Numbered from the stretch's first letter, positions 14,093 through 22,094 are shown. The stretch is 32,467 nt of DNA from Tenericutes bacterium ADurb.Bin239 (GCA_002069815.1 MWCB01000017.1:1-32467); one strand, 5' to 3'. Made by a program: numbers and translations. The notes: generated by a model from the letters alone, not told the origin.

Positions 14093-15565
14093 ATGCTACG
14101 AAACAATAATAATACTAAACCGAAAAAGACAGTAAACGGTCTTCATCCTGTTCGCTTCTGGATTATCGTGACCGTTATGGGTCTAGCTGGACACTTGTGT
14201 TGGAACATTGAAAACCAATGGTTTAATACATTTGTGTACGCTAAAATTGGTGGCGATGTTTCGATTGTGACATGGATGGTTATTGTCAGTGCCACAGTTA
14301 CGACTTTGTCTACCTTTATTTTTGGAACCCTAAGTGACCGAATGGGTAAACGGAAACGCTTTGTATCAATTGGTTATATTTTATGGGGTGTTGCGACGAT
14401 TTTGTTTGGTTTAACAGAGTTTGCTCGCAGTTCAGGAATTGGTTTCTTAATTTCACTTACAGGTTTTTTAGTTGTCTTTACTGATGCTGTGATGTCCTTC
14501 TTAGGGTCGCTTGCTTTTGATGCAGGCTATACGACATGGGTTAATGATTACACGGATGAAACAAACCAAGGGCAAATTGGGGGCGCTTTTGCGGCGCTTC
14601 CTGTTTTGGGTACAATTATTGGTACCGTCATTGGTGGTATTTTGGTTAATATTGGTAATCCCACTGTTGGAACGGAAAGTTATAATCCAAGTCTCGATAA
14701 TTATCAATTATTATTTTGGGGCATGGGCATTTTTGTTATTCTCATTGGAATTGCTTCCATCTTCTTGATGAAAGATGCACCAGACATTAAACCACATAAA
14801 GAAGGTTCATATTTTAAGCAATTTGCCCAAGTCTTTAATTTTAAAAAATTAAAAGGTCACAAAGAAAATAAAGAAATGTTCTTAGCGTGTCTTGTGGCTT
14901 GTTTCTTTTTCATACCATTTAACTTTTACTTTGTGCATATGGGGAACTGGTTAATTTATGATATTGGATTTACCGCTGGAGATATGGGTCTAATTGAAGG
15001 AATTGCTCTCATATTTTCCGTGCTAATTACCATTCCGTTTGCTAAACTAATTAATCGAAATCGAATTCCACTTGTGGCCCTTGTTGCTATCTTAGTAAAC
15101 GCAATTGGCTTAATAATGCTTTTCACCTTCATTAAAGATCCAAGCAATGTTGATAATAGTAGTGCCTTCAATCTTAAAAACGTTCCCTTGTTCGTTGCGG
15201 TCTTCTTAGTGGGAGCGGGTTATGTTTTAATTACCCAAACATGTATGGTGTGGGTCCGTGGCCTTTTTCCAAAAGAAAATCGCGGACAATTTGAAGGGAT
15301 TCGTTCATTATTCTTTACCCTTCTCCCCATGTTTATTGGTACATTAGCGGGTAATTTTATTATTAAAAATACAAGTCATAGCGAACAGCTAGACTTATAT
15401 GGAAATCCGATTGATGTTCCCCAAGAAAACTTATTTCTCTTTGCGGGATTAATGGTTTTACTGACAATCGTTCCGTTAGTGTTTGCGTGGCGTGCTTATG
15501 ATAAGCGGTTAAAAGAACAACGTTCGCTCGCGGATAAAATTGAAATTGTTGAACTTGAAAAATAA
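14093..15565 (+). CDS. MFS transporter, 12 helices
   Basis: The 490-residue protein has about 12 membrane helices and the MFS loop 2-3 signature FGTLSDRMGKRKRF near residue 80. The Trp/Asn-rich first helix (GHLCWNIENQWFNTFVY) resembles the SLC45/GPH-like branch of sugar carriers. AGAGGA precedes the ATG, which begins 2 nt after the stop of the oxidoreductase, so the genes are translationally linked. Substrate and direction of transport cannot be deduced. A terminator follows. Confidence 0.88.
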   Translation: MLRNNNNTKPKKTVNGLHPVRFWIIVTVMGLAGHLCWNIENQWFNTFVYAKIGGDVSIVTWMVIVSATVTTLSTFIFGTLSDRMGKRKRFVSIGYILWGVATILFGLTEFARSSGIGFLISLTGFLVVFTDAVMSFLGSLAFDAGYTTWVNDYTDETNQGQIGGAFAALPVLGTIIGTVIGGILVNIGNPTVGTESYNPSLDNYQLLFWGMGIFVILIGIASIFLMKDAPDIKPHKEGSYFKQFAQVFNFKKLKGHKENKEMFLACLVACFFFIPFNFYFVHMGNWLIYDIGFTAGDMGLIEGIALIFSVLITIPFAKLINRNRIPLVALVAILVNAIGLIMLFTFIKDPSNVDNSSAFNLKNVPLFVAVFLVGAGYVLITQTCMVWVRGLFPKENRGQFEGIRSLFFTLLPMFIGTLAGNFIIKNTSHSEQLDLYGNPIDVPQENLFLFAGLMVLLTIVPLVFAWRAYDKRLKEQRSLADKIEIVELEK

Positions 15566-15589
15566 ATAAATAACACACTGCAAGACGAC

Positions 15590-15617
15590 AGGGATGAATG
15601 CAGCATCCCTGTTTTTA
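15590..15617 (+). terminator. Terminator of the oxidoreductase/MFS unit
   Basis: ACAGGGATG pairs with CATCCCTGT across a short loop and is followed by TTTTATTG. Confidence 0.9.
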
Positions 15618-15663
15618 TTGTTTTATAATATTAATATTATTGCTTTAATAAACCGACTTATTT

Positions 15664-15672
15664 TGCTATACT
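15664..15672 (+). promoter_or_regulatory. metK promoter (extended -10)
   Basis: TGC-TATACT (15664-15672) is an extended -10. The -35 is poor. Transcription should begin close to 15679, just before the first strand of the riboswitch P1 helix at 15681. Confidence 0.55.
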
Positions 15673-15680
15673 AACAATGA

Positions 15681-15811
15681 CCTTATCAAGAACTACATTG
15701 TGGCATTCTTGTAGTAGCAACTCTTATGAACATAAGTAAGTGCTGGCCAAAGGCAAATCTTGTAACGATAAGGAAAGTGTTAAATTACTTTCCTTGCGAA
15801 AGTAATTTTAA
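15681..15811 (+). promoter_or_regulatory. Compact S-box-like (SAM-I-type) riboswitch before metK
   Basis: P1 is CCTTATC (15681-15687) with GATAAGG (15767-15773), followed by AAGA as in SAM-I. P2 is ACTACA/TGTAGT (15692-15697/15710-15715) with TGGC in its loop (15701-15704). Then come GCAAC (15717-15721), P3 CTTAT-GAAC-ATAAG and GTGCTG (15740-15745), whose GCTG can pair with the P2-loop TGGC, as UGGC/GCUA does in SAM-I. Expression platform: AAGGAAAGT (15770-15778), overlapping P1, pairs with ACTTTCCTT (15787-15795). That excludes the stem AAATTACTTTC/GAAAGTAATTT (15782-15792/15798-15808), which is followed by a short U-rich tract. High SAM should favour P1 and termination. The kink-turn of P2 and a full P4 appear to be missing. 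Confidence 0.75.
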
Positions 15812-15828
15812 TTAACGGAGGAACAATT

Positions 15829-17010
15829 ATGGCTAAATATCGATTATTTACCAGCGAATCAGTAAGTGAAGGACATCCTGATAAAGTATGCGATCAAATT
15901 AGTGATGCGATTTTAGATGCGGTTTTAGCTATTGATCATAAGGCGAAAGTAGCGTGTGAAGTATTTGCCACTAAAAACTTTGTACTGATAAGTGGTGAAA
16001 CTTCCTTAGCGGAAAAAGATGCGCCTGATTACGCGGCGATTGCTCGTGAAGTCATTAGCGATATTGGCTATACGGATCCCGCTTTACATTTCAGCGCGGA
16101 TGAAGTTGAAGTAGTTATTAAAATGAATAATCAAAGTAGTGATATTGCCCAAGGGGTAAATCAACCGCGACCCGAAGATCAAGGCGCTGGTGATCAAGGA
16201 ATTATGTTTGGGTACGCAACTAATGAAAGTGAGGGTTTAATGCCGCTGGCGATTGTTATTGCTCATAAATTAATGCGAGTGGCTACCAAAATGCGCAAAG
16301 ATGGCGAATTCCCTGGTGCACGCCCCGATATGAAGTCGCAAGTGACCATGCGTTATTATGAAGATGGGCACTCTGAAATTGACACCATATTAATGAGTGT
16401 CCAGCATGATGAAGATGTTAATTTTAAAGACTTTAAAAAGTTTATCCATCAAAATATTATGGTGCCAATTGCTAGGAGTTTTGGAATGAATACAGATTTC
16501 AAATATTTAGTTAATCCCACTGGTCGTTTTGTTATTGGGGGACCGGCGGGTGATACGGGTTTAACTGGTCGCAAAATAATTGTTGATACGTATGGTGGAT
16601 ATGCCAAACATGGTGGCGGTGCTTTCAGTGGGAAAGACCCAAGCAAGGTTGATAGAAGTGCAGCGTATTATGCCCGCTATATTGCTAAAAACTTAGTAGG
16701 GTCAGGGGTGTGTGAAGAAGTCGAAATTCAACTAAGTTATGCTATTGGTGTGCCAGAGCCATTAAGTATTGCGGTTGACACTTTTGGAACAGGAAAAGTT
16801 CCAAATGACGTCATTTTAGCGGCAATTTCCAAGTATTTTGACTGTCGCCCCGGGATGATTACACAAGAATTTAGCTTGCGAAAACCAGCTTTTAAATATC
16901 GTGACTTAGCCGCTCATGGTCATTTTGGACGCCCCGATATTAATATTCCATGGGAGCGTTTAGATAAAGTTAAAGTGCTTCAAAGTTACTTTAAAAAACA
17001 TTTAGTGTAA
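15829..17010 (+). CDS. metK: S-adenosylmethionine synthetase
   Basis: It makes SAM from methionine and ATP in the cytosol. The 393-residue protein is of normal length. The N-terminal FTSESVSEGHPDKVCDQISD, the loop signature GAGDQGIMFGYA and the phosphate-binding GGGAFSGKDPSKVDRS are all intact. ACGGAGG lies 7 nt before the ATG. It is preceded by a SAM-sensing leader, so end-product repression by attenuation is expected. No methionine or cysteine synthesis genes are nearby. Confidence 0.99.
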   Translation: MAKYRLFTSESVSEGHPDKVCDQISDAILDAVLAIDHKAKVACEVFATKNFVLISGETSLAEKDAPDYAAIAREVISDIGYTDPALHFSADEVEVVIKMNNQSSDIAQGVNQPRPEDQGAGDQGIMFGYATNESEGLMPLAIVIAHKLMRVATKMRKDGEFPGARPDMKSQVTMRYYEDGHSEIDTILMSVQHDEDVNFKDFKKFIHQNIMVPIARSFGMNTDFKYLVNPTGRFVIGGPAGDTGLTGRKIIVDTYGGYAKHGGGAFSGKDPSKVDRSAAYYARYIAKNLVGSGVCEEVEIQLSYAIGVPEPLSIAVDTFGTGKVPNDVILAAISKYFDCRPGMITQEFSLRKPAFKYRDLAAHGHFGRPDINIPWERLDKVKVLQSYFKKHLV

Positions 17011-17095
17011 ATCAAGTCTTTCTAGTTTATAAATTAGATTAGGCATGGTAAAATAAAGGTACATAAGCCATCTCTTGATAGAAAGGAAACGATAA

Positions 17096-17656
17096 ATGAA
17101 ATATCAAATTGTTGGCAAAAACATCGTCGTTACCGACGCAATAAGAAATGCGTTAGAAAAGAAACTTTCCCGCATGGACAAATACTTCGTTATCGGTGAT
17201 GATATCGACTGTCGCGCAGTGGTATCCAAAATCCGTTCGACCGCAAAAGTTGAAGTGACAATCTTCACCAAACATATGATCTTCCGGGCCGAGGAAACTG
17301 ATCCAGATCTCTATTCAGCCTTTGATAAGGCGATTGATTCATTAGAAGGGCAAATGCGTAAACTTAAAACGAGGCTTAGTCGACGCAACCGCGTTGGTTT
17401 GGGAGAAGCAATTGCTCAAGCTATTGCCTTTGATAATATTGAAGGTGAAGCGGTCGATGAATCTGAACACAAAGTTGTCCGTCTTAAATCAATTTACTTA
17501 GAACCAATGTCACTTGAAGATGCGATTATGCGAATGGAAGCTTTGTCTCATAAATTCTTCCTCTACCTTGATGCGGAAGATAATTTAATTTCACTCCTCT
17601 ATATTCGCAATGATGGTGGTTACGGCATTATTCAGGCTGAAAACAAAATTAAATAA
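17096..17656 (+). CDS. hpf: Ribosome hibernation promoting factor, long form
   Basis: The 186-residue protein binds the 30S decoding centre and joins ribosomes into inactive 100S dimers in stationary phase. Residues 1-100 are the YfiA/RaiA-type domain (IVVTDAIRNALEKKLSRMDKY). A linker of about 25 residues leads to the C-terminal dimerisation domain (VVRLKSIYLEPMSLEDAIMRME... YIRNDGGYGIIQ) that defines long HPF. AAAGGA precedes the ATG. An extended -10 TGG-TAAAAT lies upstream near 17046-17054. It is followed by a terminator and appears monocistronic. Confidence 0.97.
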   Translation: MKYQIVGKNIVVTDAIRNALEKKLSRMDKYFVIGDDIDCRAVVSKIRSTAKVEVTIFTKHMIFRAEETDPDLYSAFDKAIDSLEGQMRKLKTRLSRRNRVGLGEAIAQAIAFDNIEGEAVDESEHKVVRLKSIYLEPMSLEDAIMRMEALSHKFFLYLDAEDNLISLLYIRNDGGYGIIQAENKIK

Positions 17657-17687
17657 TCGTTAAGAGCGAAAATTACCCAAAGTTAAG

Positions 17688-17716
17688 AGGCTAGGCAGGT
17701 CCTAGCCTTTCTTTAT
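17688..17716 (+). terminator. hpf terminator
   Basis: AGGCTAGG pairs with CCTAGCCT (17688-17708) around a 5-nt loop, followed by a T-rich tract. Confidence 0.9.
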
Positions 17717-17741
17717 TTTCATCGTAATAAATTATTTATTG

Positions 17742-17756
17742 TATAATTATTACGCT
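17742..17756 (+). promoter_or_regulatory. -10 box for a probable leaderless operon mRNA
   Basis: TATAAT near 17742-17748 lies about 9 nt before the ATG at 17757. No Shine-Dalgarno exists. A TTG in frame just upstream overlaps the -10 and cannot be the start. Confidence 0.55.
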
Positions 17757-18593
17757 ATGGGAGAAAATTATAAATTACTCGCAACTGACTTAGACGGAAC
17801 GCTTTTCTACCCGAAGCGCCCCGTTTCCCTCATTTCGAAAAAGAATAAGAGATTTTTAAATAAATTTATAGATGAGGGTAATAAAGTCGTCCTAGTTACA
17901 GGACGGAGTCCTGATTTTACTAAGCGTGTCTTTGAAGTTTTAGGACGCGAAGTTGATGTGATTGGGATGAATGGGGCCTATACGATTATTGATGGTCAAA
18001 TTAAAGACGAACATTTCCTTGATTTCCACGTTGAAGAAATGCTCTATGACCTTAACACGATGTTCCCAATCTTAGGATCAATGCTTATATCGCAGAAGTA
18101 TCCGCTTTTAATATCAACGCCTCCAGTGGGTAAGTTTATTGAAATTTTCTATCATATCTATTATAAGTTGATGGGGCGTTACGCTGAAGATTATCATTTC
18201 TCCAATGAAGAATTTTTAAAAGAAATTAAATCCAAACATGTTTACAAGATAATGTTATTTTTTGGAATATCGCGCCGTGGCGAAAGAAAAGCAGCAGAAG
18301 CTAACCGCTATTTACGCAAACATTACCCCGACCAATTTGAAGCAAGTTGGACCGGCGGATTTATTGAAATAACCCCAGCGGGAGTTTCAAAAGCCAATGG
18401 GATTAAAGCGTATGCGGAAGCCAAAAATATTTCTGCGGAAAACGTTTATGTTGTGGGTGATTCTGGAAATGATATTTCAATGTTTAACGCATTTTATGAA
18501 CGTTCTTTTTGTATGAAGCATTCACATAAAAAGGTGAAAAAGTACGCTAAAACGATTATTCGTCGCTTTCATCACTTAGAAAAATATTTATAG
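17757..18593 (+). CDS. Cof-type HAD-IIB phosphatase
   Basis: The 278-residue cytosolic hydrolase carries the HAD nucleophile motif LLATDLDGTLF (Asp11/Asp13), motif II VLVTGRS, a type IIB cap (about residues 85-190) and the C-terminal GDSGNDISMF Mg2+ site. Cof enzymes dephosphorylate sugar phosphates, flavin mononucleotide or similar small molecules; the substrate here is unknown. The start at 17757 was chosen because the upstream codon overlaps the -10. It heads a four-gene run with spacings of 12, 2 and 9 nt. Confidence 0.92.
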   Translation: MGENYKLLATDLDGTLFYPKRPVSLISKKNKRFLNKFIDEGNKVVLVTGRSPDFTKRVFEVLGREVDVIGMNGAYTIIDGQIKDEHFLDFHVEEMLYDLNTMFPILGSMLISQKYPLLISTPPVGKFIEIFYHIYYKLMGRYAEDYHFSNEEFLKEIKSKHVYKIMLFFGISRRGERKAAEANRYLRKHYPDQFEASWTGGFIEITPAGVSKANGIKAYAEAKNISAENVYVVGDSGNDISMFNAFYERSFCMKHSHKKVKKYAKTIIRRFHHLEKYL

Positions 18594-18605
18594 AAAGAGG
18601 TAATT

Positions 18606-19463
18606 ATGAATACAGTTACACAATATATCCTTGGTATCTATCAACTTAACATGATTATCCGTGATACGGTGACTTATGTTGCCCCCCGCAAAGATCAAAA
18701 GTTTAGTAAGGAAATTTATGAACACCGCGCTCGTAGTTTTGAACTTTTAACCGCGGAAGGCTCACCGTTTGCTCATTTTATTTCCATCAATCAAGAAAAA
18801 GCGGAAAAGTTAGTGCAAAACATTGAAGAATTTAAAAAAGAAATGTATTCACCTGAATCACGTATCTTTAAAGTTGTGGGTGATGAAGTAGAAGTTGATC
18901 ATAAGATGCATTATCGCGTCTATGAAATGAGTGTAGGTATCTACCAAACACTACTTGATGTCTTAATTGGCTACTTAAAATATGCTAAAGACAATAAACA
19001 ATTAGAACATCGCATTGATGAATTAATTAGTGCCGATGAATATTACTTTCGAAGTTTAGCGTATTTCGCCATCATCAATGATGTCTTTAAACTTTTCAAG
19101 GAATTTAGTGATGTGATGCATCAACATAAAGGCGAACCAAACCCAGTCGCTAAGTTTATTAATGAAGATATCAATAAAATGGTTCAACTCATTGCGTTCA
19201 TGAATAAGCATAATAAAGTGACAAATTTAACCTTCAAAAAAATGACGGACTTAATTAATGCTTTTGTCGAACATATGGGCGGACAACGTGAATTGCCAGA
19301 AGGTAAAGGATTCCCAGAATTATTCACGGAATTAAATGATTTTGCGCTTAAGACACTCCAAGATGCTGAAAACAACTGGCGCGCCCTATTTATTCCAATT
19401 GCCAAAGAATATCAAGATGAAATTAATAAAAGAGAAAGGAAAAATCCCGAAGATTTATCGTAA
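18606..19463 (+). CDS. Predicted all-helical cytosolic protein of unknown function
   Basis: I do not recognise this 285-residue protein. It has no signal peptide, no membrane segment, no cysteine and no obvious catalytic motif. The sequence reads as a series of amphipathic helices with many charged residues (for example KAEKLVQNIEEFKKEM and NDVFKLFKEFSDVMHQ), and with His-rich positions near HRARSF, MHYRVYEM and MHQHKGE. AGAAAGAGG precedes its ATG. It sits between a Cof phosphatase and a DegV protein, with the next ATG 2 nt after its stop, so it is part of that operon. Confidence 0.8.
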   Translation: MNTVTQYILGIYQLNMIIRDTVTYVAPRKDQKFSKEIYEHRARSFELLTAEGSPFAHFISINQEKAEKLVQNIEEFKKEMYSPESRIFKVVGDEVEVDHKMHYRVYEMSVGIYQTLLDVLIGYLKYAKDNKQLEHRIDELISADEYYFRSLAYFAIINDVFKLFKEFSDVMHQHKGEPNPVAKFINEDINKMVQLIAFMNKHNKVTNLTFKKMTDLINAFVEHMGGQRELPEGKGFPELFTELNDFALKTLQDAENNWRALFIPIAKEYQDEINKRERKNPEDLS

Positions 19464-19465
19464 AG

Positions 19466-20326
19466 ATGAGAAAAACAGCACTTATATTTGATTCCACTGC
19501 TATTATTGCTGAAGAACATATCAAAAAATATGATATTAGTTTCGTTTCGTTAAATGTTGCAATTGAAGGCGTAAATTTCCGGGCTTTGGATATTAATGAA
19601 GAAGAATTTAAAAATAAATTTTATACTTATAAAAGCGTTAAAAGTGGCTCACCATCTGTTTTTGAATTTATTAGTGCTATCAACGATAAATTTGATAAGG
19701 GATATAAAGAAGTTGTCGTTATCACTTTGTCGAGCGGGCTAAGTTCAACCCATGCGGTTGCGGCTTGTGCCATTGAAAATTTAAGTCCCGAACGCAAAGC
19801 TAAAACATTTTTACATGATTCTAATAATGCCTCAGTTGGGATTGAACCACTGATGTATTCACTTCTTGAACTCTTAGATAAAGATCCAAGTGCCGCGGAA
19901 CTTATTAAGGCCCTTGAAGTTCGTGCTCCCCAAAGTCGCGTATTATTTGAAATTGATAACTTGCGGCACTTATACCGTGGTGGGCGGCTCAATCCTCTTA
20001 AATATTTTATTGGCATGGCTTTAAAAATTAAACCGCTTATTGAGTTTGAGAATGGTGAATTAAAAGTTATTGGGCAAAACCGAAGTCGACGCAAAACGAT
20101 GGATACAATTTTAGGTAAGATTGATGGCTTTGTCCAAAAATTTAAAAATGTGTATGTTGGTTTATTTACATACGCGACTGATGATAATATATTTAAAGCA
20201 ATTTATGGTATAATCAAAGAACGATGGCCGCAAATTAAGATTAACTTTACTAAGAAAATATGTCCGGTCTTTACAACCCACCTTGGTATTGATGGCTATT
20301 CAGTTGCGGTTGTAAGCTACAATTAG
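19466..20326 (+). CDS. DegV family fatty-acid-binding protein
   Basis: The 286-residue protein has the DegV marks: an N-terminal IFDSTA strand, SGSPSVFEF near residue 52 and the lipid-carboxylate contact TLSSGLSSTHAVAACA near residues 85-100. DegV/FakB proteins present fatty acids to the kinase FakA for use in phospholipid synthesis. No fakA is in this window. Translation is probably coupled to the preceding gene, since only 2 nt separate stop and start and there is no clear Shine-Dalgarno. An acyl-ACP thioesterase elsewhere in the window could supply free fatty acids, but that link is inference. Confidence 0.93.
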   Translation: MRKTALIFDSTAIIAEEHIKKYDISFVSLNVAIEGVNFRALDINEEEFKNKFYTYKSVKSGSPSVFEFISAINDKFDKGYKEVVVITLSSGLSSTHAVAACAIENLSPERKAKTFLHDSNNASVGIEPLMYSLLELLDKDPSAAELIKALEVRAPQSRVLFEIDNLRHLYRGGRLNPLKYFIGMALKIKPLIEFENGELKVIGQNRSRRKTMDTILGKIDGFVQKFKNVYVGLFTYATDDNIFKAIYGIIKERWPQIKINFTKKICPVFTTHLGIDGYSVAVVSYN

Positions 20327-20335
20327 GAGGAAAAT

Positions 20336-20662
20336 ATGGCGAAAAGAAAAAATAATGGTGGAGAGTTAACCCTTTACATTGTTTATGCAGTTATTGCCCT
20401 TGCGGGTTTAACCTTAGCAGTCTTACATATGGTGGGCATGAATATTACGAACATTGAAAATCCACTCCGTATCGCTGACGAAAAGTTTGCCGAAAAGATG
20501 AAAATGAGTTTTCTCGTCTTTGGTTCATTGCTCGTCGTCTGTGCGGGCGTTTTAAGTGCAATCACCTTAGCGATTAACGGCAATCGCGCCGAGTTAGAAG
20601 AAGAAAAAAGAGCCCGGCGTCGTCAGCGGATGGCTCTTGAAGATTTTAGTGAATTAGAATAA
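20336..20662 (+). CDS. Small two-helix membrane protein of unknown function
   Basis: The 108-residue product has two membrane helices (about residues 11-30 and 59-82) joined by a polar loop. It ends in a highly charged tail rich in Glu and Arg (ELEEEKRARRRQRMALEDF). TAGGAGG lies just before the ATG. It is the last gene of the Cof/unknown/DegV operon and is followed by a terminator. No function can be assigned. Confidence 0.75.
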   Translation: MAKRKNNGGELTLYIVYAVIALAGLTLAVLHMVGMNITNIENPLRIADEKFAEKMKMSFLVFGSLLVVCAGVLSAITLAINGNRAELEEEKRARRRQRMALEDFSELE

Positions 20663-20688
20663 TAATAATAATAATATTTTTTAAATAT

Positions 20689-20720
20689 GCACTACTAGGC
20701 GACTGGTAGTGCTTTTATTT
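20689..20720. terminator. Terminator overlapping the stop codon of the kinase-like gene
   Basis: GCACTACTAG pairs with CTGGTAGTGC across a GCGA tetraloop (20689-20712), followed on the plus strand by TTTTATTTT. The 5' part of the hairpin includes the TAG stop (20695-20697) of the convergent minus-strand gene, so it serves the plus operon well and the minus gene less cleanly. Confidence 0.85.
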
Positions 20721-21570
20721 TATTCATAAGATAGCGCGCAAATGTAAGATAATCTTCACTATATTTTTTAAAGTCAATATGGAGTTTCGCGCTTTGTCCG
20801 TTTAAATGTTTTTGTAAGGCAACAACATGCCACTGTAAAACTTGGAAAAGACGATGGAACTTGACGCGTCTAATTTCGTGCGGAAAAGCTTTTCGACCTA
20901 AATAATAATCAAGTAAAGTGAGACTATCATTAAAATCAATATTACCAAAACTAGCAATATCAAAATAGATGTCATTCATCCCCGCAAATTCAAAGTCAAG
21001 TAAAGTATAATCAGTGTCATTTTTCACTATGTTTGTGCGTTGGGCATCTCCATGAGTGAACACTAAATCTAAATCTTTATAAGTCGTGGCGTTTTCCTTT
21101 AACCAAAAGGCCTTAATTTCAAAATATTCTGGAGTTAAGCACCCTTTTACTAATGTTTCATACTTTTCTAAACGTTGTATTTGACCATAGTCAACCCCTT
21201 CAATTGGTAGTTTATGCAGTTTATGTAATTCGTGCGCAACCCCAACATAGTCTTCACTTGTTAAGTCATTTGTTAAATTATGACCAGGGATGTATTCTGC
21301 GATTTTAATACCCGTATCAGTGTCATAAAATAAGGTCTTACTAGTGATATTAAAAGGTTCAAGCAGAAAGAGATGTAATTTTTCAGTGGGATAATCCACG
21401 AAAACCTTCCCTTCTAAATTGGCGATTCGGATAACGTAATCTTGCCCATTAATAATAACGTGGTAAGTGTAATTGCTCATTCCACCTAAGAAGCGTTCTT
21501 GATATTCTAAGGTAATATTATTTGTGCCCAGATATTTCTTAAAAGTATTAACAATTTTCTCTTTATGCAT
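20695..21570 (-). CDS. Choline/ethanolamine kinase-like phosphotransferase (LicA/APH fold)
   Basis: The 291-residue protein has the aminoglycoside-phosphotransferase/choline-kinase fold. The catalytic loop FTHGDAQRTNIV (near residue 190) has the HGD-N pattern, and the metal-binding motif LLDFEFAGMNDIYFDIASFG follows. The N-lobe GGMSNYTYHV and YVIRIA (Lys replaced by Arg) are as in LicA/CotS-type kinases. It may phosphorylate choline, ethanolamine or another amino alcohol for surface decoration; thiamine kinase is an alternative. The mRNA looks leaderless: TATGAT ends 6 nt before the ATG, with no Shine-Dalgarno. Confidence 0.82.
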   Translation of the reverse strand: MHKEKIVNTFKKYLGTNNITLEYQERFLGGMSNYTYHVIINGQDYVIRIANLEGKVFVDYPTEKLHLFLLEPFNITSKTLFYDTDTGIKIAEYIPGHNLTNDLTSEDYVGVAHELHKLHKLPIEGVDYGQIQRLEKYETLVKGCLTPEYFEIKAFWLKENATTYKDLDLVFTHGDAQRTNIVKNDTDYTLLDFEFAGMNDIYFDIASFGNIDFNDSLTLLDYYLGRKAFPHEIRRVKFHRLFQVLQWHVVALQKHLNGQSAKLHIDFKKYSEDYLTFARYLMNKIKALPVA

Positions 21571-21576
21571 GGATAT

Positions 21577-21615
21577 ATCATACTACTTAATAACGAAATT
21601 TGTTATTATTAAGTA
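21577..21615. promoter_or_regulatory. Divergent promoter region with inverted repeat
   Basis: The gap between the kinase-like gene and tRNA-Arg(CCT) is about 48 bp. TACTTAATAA (21584-21593) and TTATTAAGTA (21606-21615) form an inverted repeat. The minus -10 TATGAT (21577-21582) and a likely plus -10 TATTAT (21604-21609) flank or overlap the arms. Confidence 0.45.
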
Positions 21616-21618
21616 TGC

Positions 21619-21694
21619 GCGCTGGTAGCTCAGTGGATAGAGCAATCGCCTCCTAAGCGGTAGGTCGGAGGTTTGAATCCTCCCCAGTGCGCCA
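21619..21694 (+). tRNA. tRNA-Arg(CCT)
   Basis: The 76-nt cloverleaf has acceptor GCGCTGG/CCAGTGC, T-arm GGAGG-TTTGAAT-CCTCC and an encoded CCA. The anticodon loop CTCCTAA gives CCT, which reads AGG. Confidence 0.95.
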
Positions 21695-21702
21695 CTCTTT
21701 TT

Positions 21703-22056
21703 ATGAAAAAGCATTATTATACATTACGACCACAGCCATTTAACCGTATAAAAGAAGGACGCAAAAAAATTGGAATGCGTCTTTTTGATGATAAACGACA
21801 AAATTTAAAAGTGGGTGATGTTATTTGTTTCACAAATACCGAAACGAACGAAGAACTAAATGTTGAAGTTTTAGCGCTCACCCGGTTTAAAGATTTTAAT
21901 GAACTTTACGCGGCTTTTACACCCCTTGATTTAGGTTATTTAGAAGCAGAAACCATTTCCCCCCAAGATATGGAAAAATACTATTCAGCGCGCCAAATTA
22001 TGAAGTTTGGTGTCCTAGCGATTCGGATAAAGGTTCTCAATAGTGAAAATGTTTGA
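21703..22056 (+). CDS. ASCH-domain protein
   Basis: The 117-residue product carries the ASCH (PUA-like) pattern: YYTLRPQPFNRIKEGRKKIGMRL, DDKRQNLKVGDVICF and a conserved central strand pair. ASCH proteins are thought to bind RNA, and some act on modified nucleosides such as N4-acetylcytidine. The ATG at 21703 is 8 nt after the tRNA-Arg CCA and has no Shine-Dalgarno; the open frame upstream lies inside the tRNA and is not used. It therefore seems to be expressed from a tRNA-mRNA transcript. It ends in TGA, the only such stop in the window, and this TGA is part of the -35 box of the next tRNA. Confidence 0.85.
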   Translation: MKKHYYTLRPQPFNRIKEGRKKIGMRLFDDKRQNLKVGDVICFTNTETNEELNVEVLALTRFKDFNELYAAFTPLDLGYLEAETISPQDMEKYYSARQIMKFGVLAIRIKVLNSENV

Positions 22057-22081
22057 CAACATTCTTAAATAGTATTATTAT
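22053..22081 (+). promoter_or_regulatory. tRNA-Ala promoter overlapping the ASCH stop codon
   Basis: TTGACA (22053-22058), a 17-bp spacer and TATTAT (22076-22081) form a near-consensus promoter. The ASCH stop TGA (22054-22056) is contained in the -35 box. The tRNA begins 13 nt after the -10. Confidence 0.75.
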
Positions 22082-22094
22082 AAACAAGCAATTA

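Noticed and set aside
19627-20094. Minus-strand frame antisense to the DegV gene (155 codons)
   Set aside because: It is a shadow of a conserved gene with no start signal.
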